A stretch of DNA of 64,000 nt from positions 22,057 to 86,056 of the forward strand of contig JAJDXO010000009.1 of assembly GCA_022823235.1 (NCBI GenBank). The letters run 5' to 3'. Below, in pieces: positions 58,184 through 64,000 of the stretch. The number at the start of each line of letters is the position of its first letter. The stretch's first letter is position 1. The notes under the pieces were generated by a model, which saw only the letters and a list, made by a program, of their open reading frames with translations, was not told where the DNA came from and did not search any database. Source of the stretch: Rhodospirillales bacterium. Lineage in GTDB: Bacteria; Pseudomonadota; Alphaproteobacteria; Rhodospirillales; UBA2165. A program made the translations under genes and the position numbers.

Positions 58184-58894
58184 ATGACCGAAGAACTCTT
58201 CCGAAGCGATTCCTACCTCAAATCCTGCGAGGCCACGGTGACGGGCGTGTCCGGACAGGGCGTGGTGCTCGACCGCACGGTTTTCTATCCCGTGGGCGGC
58301 GGGCAACCCGGCGACCGGGGGACCCTCACGCCGGCCGACGGGTCGATGCTGGAGGTGGTGGATACCTACAAGGACCGGGAGACGGGGGACCACGTTCATG
58401 TCCTGGCCGAAGGCGTTTCGGCCCCGGAAGTCGGCGATGCCGTGACCGCCGAAATCGACTGGGAGCGGCGGTTCCGGCTCATGCGCATGCACACCACGCT
58501 CCACCTGCTCTGCGCCGTGGTCGACGGCGGCGTCACCGGCGGCCAGGTCGGCGAAGAGAAGAGCCGGCTCGATTTCGATCTGCCCGACACCTCGCTCGAC
58601 AAGGAGCGCATCGAGGCCGAACTCAACCGTCTGATCGGCGAGAATCACCCGGTCGGCTTCTCGTCCATCACCGAAGACGAACTCGATGCTCAACCCGAAC
58701 TGGTCCGTACCATGTCGGTCAAGCCGCCGGGCGGCCAAGGGAGCGTCCGGGTGATCGACGTCGACGGGGTTGACCTGCAGCCCTGCGGCGGTACCCATGT
58801 ACGGGAGACGGGCGAAATCGGCCGGGTGCGGGTCGGCAAGATCGAAAACAAGGGCAGGCACAACCGGCGGATCAACGTCCACCTGGAGGAATAG
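58184..58894 (+). CDS. alaX: free-standing alanyl-tRNA editing protein AlaX
   Basis: A 236-residue protein homologous to the editing domain of AlaRS. VFYPVGGGQPGDRG, the zinc motif HTTLH and the second motif QPCGGTHVRETGEIG are all present, so it should deacylate Ser-tRNA-Ala in trans. It is of the longer AlaX type with the N-terminal glycine-rich domain. It is followed after 2 nt by the interrupted GNAT gene. Confidence 0.93.
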   Translation: MTEELFRSDSYLKSCEATVTGVSGQGVVLDRTVFYPVGGGQPGDRGTLTPADGSMLEVVDTYKDRETGDHVHVLAEGVSAPEVGDAVTAEIDWERRFRLMRMHTTLHLLCAVVDGGVTGGQVGEEKSRLDFDLPDTSLDKERIEAELNRLIGENHPVGFSSITEDELDAQPELVRTMSVKPPGGQGSVRVIDVDGVDLQPCGGTHVRETGEIGRVRVGKIENKGRHNRRINVHLEE

Positions 58895-58896
58895 AG

Positions 58897-59370
58897 ATGG
58901 CGGTATCCCTCCGTCCGGCTTTCGGAGCGGACGATATGGCGGCGACCCGGGAATTGTTCCTCGAGTACCAGAACTGGCTGCAGGTCGATTTGTGATTTCA
59001 GGGTTTCGATGAAGAGCTGGCAAGTTTGCCCGGCAAGTACACCGAACCCGAAGGACGCATTCTTCTGGCTGAAGAGGATGACGAAACGGCCGGAGTCTGC
59101 GCGCTGCGTCCCCTGGACGATGAGGGCATCTGCGAGTTGAAACGGCTCTATGTGCGGGAGCCGTGGCGCGGACGGGGGCTCGGCCGGCGCCTCAGCGTTG
59201 CGCTCATCGACTATGCCAGGGCGCGGGGCTACGCCGCCGTGCGTCTTGATACGGAAAAGCGGCTCGAGGCGGCGATCGCGCTTTACCGCGATCTCGGATT
59301 TGCCGAAATCGGTGCCTATTACGACAACCCGCTGGCGGATATTCTATACTTCGAACTCGAGCTGAATTGA
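58897..59370 (+). pseudogene. GNAT acetyltransferase with an in-frame TGA at codon 33
   Basis: One reading frame from ATG 58897 to the stop at 59370 encodes a complete 157-residue N-acetyltransferase, except for TGA at 58993-58995 (between QVDL and FQGFDEEL). Downstream are the acetyl-CoA loop EPWRGRGLGRRLSVALIDYA and LYRDLGFAEIGAYYDN. Relatives I recall read DLCFQGF or DLSFQGF here, so a single base change from TGC is the simplest explanation: nonsense mutation or sequence error. Selenocysteine is possible in principle but this cysteine is not known to be catalytic. The restart at TTG 59026 would lack the first third. Confidence 0.7.
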
Positions 59371-59383
59371 GCGGGCCTGAAAT

Positions 59384-60442
59384 TTGCCGACGTACAAGAT
59401 CGCCGTGATCCCGGGCGACGGGATCGGCACCGAGGTGATGCCGGAGGGAATCCGGGTGCTGGAGGCCGCGGGACGCGCCCACGGCGTCGAGTTTACCTGG
59501 GACGAGCTGGACTGGAGCTGCGAACGCTACCACAGGACCGGCGCCATGATGCCCGAGGGCGGGCTCGCCTCGATCCGCGGACACGACGCGGTCTATTTGG
59601 GCGCCGTCGGGTTTCCGGGCGTGCCCGATCATGTTTCCCTTTGGGGCCTGCTGATCCCCATCCGCCGCGACTTCCGGCAGTACGTCAACTTGCGTCCGGT
59701 GCGGCTGTTCGAAGGGGTGCCGTCGCCCCTTGCGGGCCGCTCGGCGGGCGATATCGACATGATGGTGGTGCGCGAGAACAACGAGGGGGAATATTCGGAG
59801 ATCGGCGGCAGGCTCTATGCCGGCACCGACGACGAGACGGTGACCCAGCTGACCGTGTTCACCCGTCGCGGCGTCGACCGGATTCTCGAATTCGCCTTCG
59901 AGCTGGCCGCCCGCCGGCCCGCCAGGCACCTGACGTCGGCCACCAAGTCCAACGGCATCATCCACACCATGCCCTATTGGGACGAGCGGGTGGAGGCCAT
60001 GGCCGGCAATTATCCGGATATCGACGTGGACAAGTTCCATATCGATATCCTGACCGCCCATTTCGTCCGCAATCCCCATTGGTTCGATGTGGTGGTGGGC
60101 TCCAACCTGTTCGGTGATATCCTCTCCGATCTCGGTCCGGCGACGACGGGCACCATCGGCATCGCGCCGTCGGCCAACCTGAACCCGGAGAAGGAGTTCC
60201 CTTCCATGTTCGAGCCCGTCCACGGATCGGCCCCCGACATCGCCGGGCGGAACATCGCCAATCCCATCGGCATGATCTGGTCCGGCGCCATGATGCTCGA
60301 TCACCTGGGCCATGAGGACGCCGGCCGGGCGGTGGTCGGGGCGATCGAGAAGGTGCTGGCGGACGGCGCCTGCCTGACCCCGGATATGGGCGGCCGGGCG
60401 AGCACCCGGGAATTGGGCCGCGCGGTGGAGGAGGCGCTCTAG
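59384..60442 (+). CDS. tartrate / D-malate dehydrogenase-type decarboxylating dehydrogenase
   Basis: A 352-residue member of the isocitrate/isopropylmalate dehydrogenase family. IPGDGIGTEVMPEGIRVLEA, VSLWGLLIPIRRDFRQYVNL and VRENNEGEYSEIGGR match the tartrate dehydrogenase/D-malate dehydrogenase subgroup rather than LeuB. Metal-binding aspartates lie in GSNLFGDILSDLG. It starts with TTG 59384, a weak start. The SLC13 permease follows after 2 nt, suggesting uptake and oxidation of a hydroxy-dicarboxylate. Confidence 0.87.
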   Translation: MPTYKIAVIPGDGIGTEVMPEGIRVLEAAGRAHGVEFTWDELDWSCERYHRTGAMMPEGGLASIRGHDAVYLGAVGFPGVPDHVSLWGLLIPIRRDFRQYVNLRPVRLFEGVPSPLAGRSAGDIDMMVVRENNEGEYSEIGGRLYAGTDDETVTQLTVFTRRGVDRILEFAFELAARRPARHLTSATKSNGIIHTMPYWDERVEAMAGNYPDIDVDKFHIDILTAHFVRNPHWFDVVVGSNLFGDILSDLGPATTGTIGIAPSANLNPEKEFPSMFEPVHGSAPDIAGRNIANPIGMIWSGAMMLDHLGHEDAGRAVVGAIEKVLADGACLTPDMGGRASTRELGRAVEEAL

Positions 60443-60444
60443 CC

Positions 60445-62295
60445 ATGGAAGCGGGCGCCGCGGTCTCCGGCACCCTCTCCATGTGGGTGACCTTCGCCCT
60501 CATCGCGGCGGCGCTCACCCTCTACGCCATCGAGAAGATCGCCATCGAGGTGACATCCATCGGGCTGCTGGCGGTGATCGCGATTTATTTCCAGTTCTTC
60601 CCCGTCGTCGGGGCCGACGGCGCCAACGTGCTCGACGCCGAACGGGTGATCCGGGGTTTCTCCAACTCGGCCCTGATCACCGTTCTGGCGCTGCTGGTGG
60701 TGGGGCAGGGGATGGTGCGGGCCGGGGTCCTCGACCGGGGCGCGCAACTGGTGATGTCCCTTGGCGGCGGCCTCAAATGGCCGACCATCGTCGTCACGCT
60801 GCTGGTGGTGCTGCTGGTCTCCGGTTTCCTGAACAACATCCCCGTGGTGGTGATCTGCATCCCGATCATGGAAGCGGTGGCCGGCCGGTTCGCGGTATCG
60901 CCCTCCAAGGTGATGATGCCCCTGTCGTTCGCCGCGGTGCTCGGCGGCATGACCACGCTGATCGGGTCGGGGACCAACCTTCTGGTCTCGGGCGCCATGG
61001 ACGAGCTCGGCGAAACCCCGTTCTCGTTCTTCCAATTCACCGTGCCGGGCCTCGTGCTGGCCGCCGTCGGTCTGGTTTTCGTGGTGCTCGCGGTGCCGCG
61101 GCTGCTCCCGGACCGGGCGTCCTACGCCAGCCAGCTGGTCGAGGGCGAGGGGCGCCAGTTCCTGGCCGAGCTGACCATTGCCGAGGGTTCCGAACTCGTC
61201 GGCCTCAAATCGCGGGGCGGCATCTTCGGGGCGTACGGGGACATGACGCTCAGGATGATCCAGCGGAACGAAGAGGCGATCATGCCGCCCTTCGAAGACG
61301 TCACCCTGCGGGTGGGCGATGTGCTGGTGGTGGCGGCGACCCGCAAGGCGCTCGAGGACGCCGTCGCCCATGATCCGCATCTGCTGATTCCCGACTTGAA
61401 GGACGGACGGGAGACCGAGGGCGCGCCCTGGACCATGGGCGACCGGGTGCTTGCCGAGGTGATGGTGGCGCCCGCCTCGCGGATGAACGGCTATACCCTG
61501 CGCCAGATCGGCTTCCGGCACAAATACCGGACGGTGGTCCTGGCCATCCAGCGCCAGGCCCGGATGCTGCGCACGCCGGTGACCGAAATCCGCCTCGAAG
61601 AGGGCGATGTCCTGCTGGTGCAGGGGCAGCCCGACGATATCGCGCGGCTCCGGGCCAACCGGGACGTGGTGCTGCTCGAATGGTCGCAGGCCGAACTGCC
61701 GGCGCTGGATCACGCCCGCCGGGCCACCCTGATCTTCGCCGGGGTGGTGTTTTGCGCGGCGACGGGCCTGCTGCCGGTGGTCATCGCGGCGCTGGGGGGC
61801 GCCGTCGCCATGGTGGCGCTGGGCGTCCTCCCGATTCAGCACGCGGTGCGGTCCCTGGATACCAAGATCTTCACCATGATCCCGGCGGCGCTGGCCATGG
61901 GGCTCGCCATGCAGGAGACGGGCGGCGCGGCCTACCTCGCGCAAACCATGATCGATGCGCTGTTCGGGGCGCCGCCGTGGGTGGTGCTGTCGGCCTTTTT
62001 CCTCCTCGTGGCGGCGCTGTCCAACGTCATTTCCGCCAAGGCGGCGGCGGTGCTGTTCACGCCCATCGCCGTCGGGGTCGCGCGGGAGCTGGGCGTACCC
62101 GTCGAGGCCTTCGCCGTCGCCGTGGTGTTCGCCGCCAACTGCGCCGTGGCGACGCCCATCGGCTATCAGACCAGCCTGCTGGTGATGGGGCCCGGGCACT
62201 ATACCTTCGCCGATTTCGCCCGCGCCGGGGTGCCGCTGGTCATCGTTTTGTGGCTTGCATTCACCCTGTTCGCGCCGTGGTATTACGGCCTCTGA
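60445..62295 (+). CDS. SLC13-type permease with two TrkA-C domains
   Basis: A 616-residue inner-membrane transporter. Two membrane bundles (about 10-225 and 425-615) flank a soluble insert with two TrkA-C (RCK_C)-like domains (LTIAEGSELVGLKSRGGIFG, VMVAPASRMNGYTLRQIGFR). The GSGTNLLVSGAM and ATPIGYQTSLLVMGPG motifs resemble the sodium-binding SNT regions of the dicarboxylate/sulfate family. Sulfate, dicarboxylates or other anions are possible; the coupled dehydrogenase favours a dicarboxylate. Confidence 0.85.
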   Translation: MEAGAAVSGTLSMWVTFALIAAALTLYAIEKIAIEVTSIGLLAVIAIYFQFFPVVGADGANVLDAERVIRGFSNSALITVLALLVVGQGMVRAGVLDRGAQLVMSLGGGLKWPTIVVTLLVVLLVSGFLNNIPVVVICIPIMEAVAGRFAVSPSKVMMPLSFAAVLGGMTTLIGSGTNLLVSGAMDELGETPFSFFQFTVPGLVLAAVGLVFVVLAVPRLLPDRASYASQLVEGEGRQFLAELTIAEGSELVGLKSRGGIFGAYGDMTLRMIQRNEEAIMPPFEDVTLRVGDVLVVAATRKALEDAVAHDPHLLIPDLKDGRETEGAPWTMGDRVLAEVMVAPASRMNGYTLRQIGFRHKYRTVVLAIQRQARMLRTPVTEIRLEEGDVLLVQGQPDDIARLRANRDVVLLEWSQAELPALDHARRATLIFAGVVFCAATGLLPVVIAALGGAVAMVALGVLPIQHAVRSLDTKIFTMIPAALAMGLAMQETGGAAYLAQTMIDALFGAPPWVVLSAFFLLVAALSNVISAKAAAVLFTPIAVGVARELGVPVEAFAVAVVFAANCAVATPIGYQTSLLVMGPGHYTFADFARAGVPLVIVLWLAFTLFAPWYYGL

Positions 62296-62319
62296 CCATC
62301 GCGCGGGAAGGAAACGGTC

Positions 62320-62934
62320 GTGGAACATGCGCTCGACAGTCTGGACGGTCTGACCGCCCATCAGGTGACCATGGAAATCGGCGAGCATCGGGGCGCGTCG
62401 GCGCTCAGGGTGCGGAAGCTCAAGGAGGTCACGGCGGCCGACGAGCCGACCTTCGTCGTGCTGGACGGGCTTGAATTCCGGGACGGCGCCATCGAGGTGG
62501 AGGTGGCGGGCGATGTGCTGCCCGATGCCGTGGGCGGCGCCCGCGGGTTCATCGGCGTCGCGTTCCGGATCGCGCCGGACTGCTCCCGGTTCGAGAGCAT
62601 GTATATCCGCCCGACCAACGGCCGCGCCGAGGTGCAGCTCCGGCGCAACCGGGCCGCCCAGTACTTTTCCTACCCCGACTACAAATTCGACCGGCTGCGC
62701 GCCGAGGCCGCGGGGGAGTACGAGGCCTATGTGGATCTGGTGCCGGCCGAATGGACGTCGCTGAGGGTGACGGTGTCGGGCGAGACCGCCAAGCTGTACG
62801 TCCACGGCGCCCCTCAGCCGACCTTGTGGATCAACGATCTGAAGCTGGGCGGCGAGGCGTCGGGCGCGGTGGGGCTCTACGTCGACAACGGCACCGACGG
62901 GTTCTTCCGCAACCTCAGGGTCACGCAAGCCTAG
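62320..62934 (+). CDS. hypothetical protein with concanavalin A-like fold
   Basis: A 204-residue protein starting with GTG 62320 behind GGAAGGA. FVVLDGLEFRDGAIEVEVAG, GFIGVAFRIAPDCSRFESMY and GAVGLYVDNGTDGFFRNLRV follow the strand pattern of LamG/DUF1080-type jelly-roll domains, in which the end phrase on a new shape or feature is typical. There is no signal peptide, unusual for such domains. It may be a cytoplasmic sugar- or glycan-related protein; the function is unknown. Its end overlaps the convergent GNAT gene by 14 nt. Confidence 0.7.
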   Translation: MEHALDSLDGLTAHQVTMEIGEHRGASALRVRKLKEVTAADEPTFVVLDGLEFRDGAIEVEVAGDVLPDAVGGARGFIGVAFRIAPDCSRFESMYIRPTNGRAEVQLRRNRAAQYFSYPDYKFDRLRAEAAGEYEAYVDLVPAEWTSLRVTVSGETAKLYVHGAPQPTLWINDLKLGGEASGAVGLYVDNGTDGFFRNLRVTQA

Positions 62935-63451
62935 TCCCCGACAGAACATAGCGGCGGCCCGGGCGGCCGTGCTTCATCGCCGGTCCGTGATCCTCGAACC
63001 CGAGATACTCGGCGACGGCGACGGCGCGGGTGTTCTCCGGCCGGAGGAACGCCACCAGTTTGGGAATCCCGGCTTCCTTCATGGCATGGTCGACGAGCGC
63101 CTCGCTGGCCTCCCTGGCATAGCCCTTGCCCTGCCGGTCGACGATGACGTCGTAGAAGATCTCGCGGGCCGCCGGTTCCTCGGAGATCGGGTTCAGGCCG
63201 CACGCGCCGACGAAGGCGTCGGTTTCCTTATCGGCGATGGTGAGGGAAAAGACCGGCTCGGCGGCCTCGTAGAGGTTCAGCGCCCGGCCGAACCGGGCCC
63301 GCGCCCCCGCCTCGCTGCGCTCGCCCGCGGTCAGCAGCAGAAAGCGGGTCGCTTCCTCGTCGGTCATGAAGGCGACGAAGGCGTCCTCGTCCTTCCGCCG
63401 GTGGCGTCTGAGGCGCAGCCGCGCCGTCTCGATGGCGTCGGGCACCCGCAT
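62921..63451 (-). CDS. RimJ/RimL-type GNAT N-acetyltransferase
   Basis: A 176-residue acetyltransferase of the GNAT fold. IETARLRLRRHRRKDEDAFV at the start and IVDRQGKGYAREASEALVDH, then VAFLRPENTRAVAVAEYLGF, match the group that acetylates ribosomal protein N termini, amino acids or small molecules. The acceptor cannot be predicted. It is intact, unlike the GNAT gene at 58897. Confidence 0.85.
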   Translation of the reverse strand: MRVPDAIETARLRLRRHRRKDEDAFVAFMTDEEATRFLLLTAGERSEAGARARFGRALNLYEAAEPVFSLTIADKETDAFVGACGLNPISEEPAAREIFYDVIVDRQGKGYAREASEALVDHAMKEAGIPKLVAFLRPENTRAVAVAEYLGFEDHGPAMKHGRPGRRYVLSGTRLA

Positions 63452-63573
63452 GGGGCATGTCCCTCCGTGTTATTTTGCATCCTTGCACCAACCGGGAATC
63501 GGGACAAGAGGGCGGCGGCCCGCAATCGCGGCCGCGCGCCATGCACCGGGCGCATGGCTGCCGTTTCGGGGGA

Positions 63574-63610
63574 ATGGACATTCATGGACATTTATGGACA
63601 TTCATTGACA
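63574..63610. repeat. 10-bp tandem repeat, about 3.7 copies
   Basis: ATGGACATTC, ATGGACATTT, ATGGACATTC, then ATTGACA. The period is close to one DNA turn, so all copies face the same side of the helix, as at protein-binding iterons. Confidence 0.85.
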
Positions 63611-63758
63611 CCCGTTTGGGAGGTACCCCCCAATTGGTTCGTACAAATCTGCATAGCTGGCCTCCAAATAAGAAACGCCGCCCCGATGAGGGAGCGGCAG
63701 ACACCTATACATTTAGCCCGCGCGGATGCCGGTGCAAGGGGGGAATATTTTCTTTTAA

Positions 63759-63905
63759 CCCTCTCCCCTGGAGGGAGAGGGATGCGAAGGCTTGGCGGGC
63801 GGGAGCCCGACTTAGCCGAAGCTGGGTGAGGGGGGTTGTCGAGATTCACTCCCACCCTCATCTTCACCCCCACCCCAACCCACCCCCCTCAAGGGGGAGG
63901 GGGCC
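63759..63905. repeat. REP-like palindromic element
   Basis: Three hairpins in series: CCCTCTCCC-CTGGA-GGGAGAGGG (63759-63781), GGGC-GGGA-GCCC nested in GCTTGGC / GCCGAAGC, and CCCCC-TCAA-GGGGG near the end, with C-rich tracts between. Such elements are often present in many genomic copies; copy number cannot be seen here. Confidence 0.6.
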
Positions 63906-63937
63906 CTTGTTCCCTACCCCGCTCCCGGAGAATGGCT

Positions 63938-64000
63938 CTACGACATGGGCTTGGCGCAGTCCGCGAACGTGTGGCCGGCGTAATACCACGCCACCACCCC
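63938..64000 (-). CDS. 3' end of an unidentified gene
   Basis: The last 20 codons before a TAG (63940-63938) read GVVAWYYAGHTFADCAKPMS on the minus strand, open to the window edge. The aromatic and cysteine-containing composition looks like protein rather than chance, but it is too short to identify. Confidence 0.5.
   Translation of the reverse strand, partial: GVVAWYYAGHTFADCAKPMS

Larger units (their letters stand above)
63452..63937. other. noncoding, repeat-containing stretch
   Basis: No gene was recognised in 486 nt. It contains a short tandem repeat (63574-63610), a purine/pyrimidine-skewed series of hairpins (63759-63905) and an AT-rich patch near 63745-63758. The promoter of the GNAT gene at 63451 must lie at its left end. 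Confidence 0.5.

Noticed and set aside
58993..59035. Bacterial selenocysteine insertion element after the TGA
   Set aside because: The hairpin GGCA-AGTT-TGCC has only four or five pairs and poor position, and the replaced residue is not catalytic in GNAT enzymes.
60439..62949. 836-codon open frame on the minus strand opposite the SLC13 permease
   Set aside because: High third-position GC of the permease gene leaves the opposite frame open; the translation is rich in histidine, arginine and glycine with no domain.

Overview
The window is GC-rich, gene-dense chromosomal DNA of an alphaproteobacterium, most likely a Rhodospirillales-type lineage. The evidence is family content and gene order: a CckA-type hybrid kinase upstream of recA-alaS; a three-gene pntAA-pntAB-pntB transhydrogenase; a COQ9 protein in its namesake position divergent from rpsU; TrcR (DUF1013), DUF1192 and DUF4164 proteins; and the run yebC-ruvCAB-ybgC-tolQRAB-pal-cpoB-tilS-ftsH-folP-glmM-thiD. 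I see no rRNA, tRNA, insertion sequence, prophage or CRISPR array. No block looks recently acquired.

Layout. 1-735 is the 5' part of an arylsulfotransferase gene (minus). 1091-9175 holds cckA, recA, alaS and pyk. 9196-12883 holds an AEC permease, a UDP-glucuronate epimerase and an acyl-CoA synthetase. 13063-19174 holds an M3 oligopeptidase, an ABC1/UbiB-like kinase and pntAA-AB-B. 19261-26837 holds rpsU, def, coq9, phosphofructokinase, two DUF465 proteins, an ALDH7-type dehydrogenase, trcR, a quinone oxidoreductase and a DUF1192 gene. 26838-27221 is an intergenic region with a perfect CtrA box and one or two candidate small RNAs. 27222-28134 holds a heat-shock hsp20 with a sigma-32-like promoter and a ROSE-like leader, then rpmE. 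28198-32834 is a MotA/MotB-like ion-motor operon with an MFS pump. 32997-37849 (mostly minus) holds suhB, efp, thiE, an AlkD-like gene and gap. 38044-40283 holds DUF4164, zapA, a probable 6S RNA, 5-formyl-THF cyclo-ligase and a YmdB-type phosphoesterase. 40698-41615 is a TRAP-type binding protein without a visible signal peptide. 41958-57148 is the recombination and envelope cluster. 57217-63451 is a metabolic tail with AlaX, a GNAT gene broken by an in-frame TGA, a tartrate/D-malate-type dehydrogenase and an SLC13 permease. The right end is a repeat-rich noncoding stretch and the last 20 codons of an unidentified minus-strand gene.

Themes. Cell-cycle control recurs: CckA, TrcR, a CtrA box containing a GANTC methylation site, DnaA boxes near gap and yebC, and ZapA. 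DNA repair is represented by recA (with LexA-like boxes), ruvCAB and an AlkD-like protein. Envelope integrity is represented by Tol-Pal, CpoB, FtsH, GlmM and a second TolQ/MotA-like motor pair. The most unusual signals are the two adjacent candidate sRNAs with 15 nt of mutual complementarity, the motor operon with long helical tails, and the TGA-interrupted acetyltransferase.
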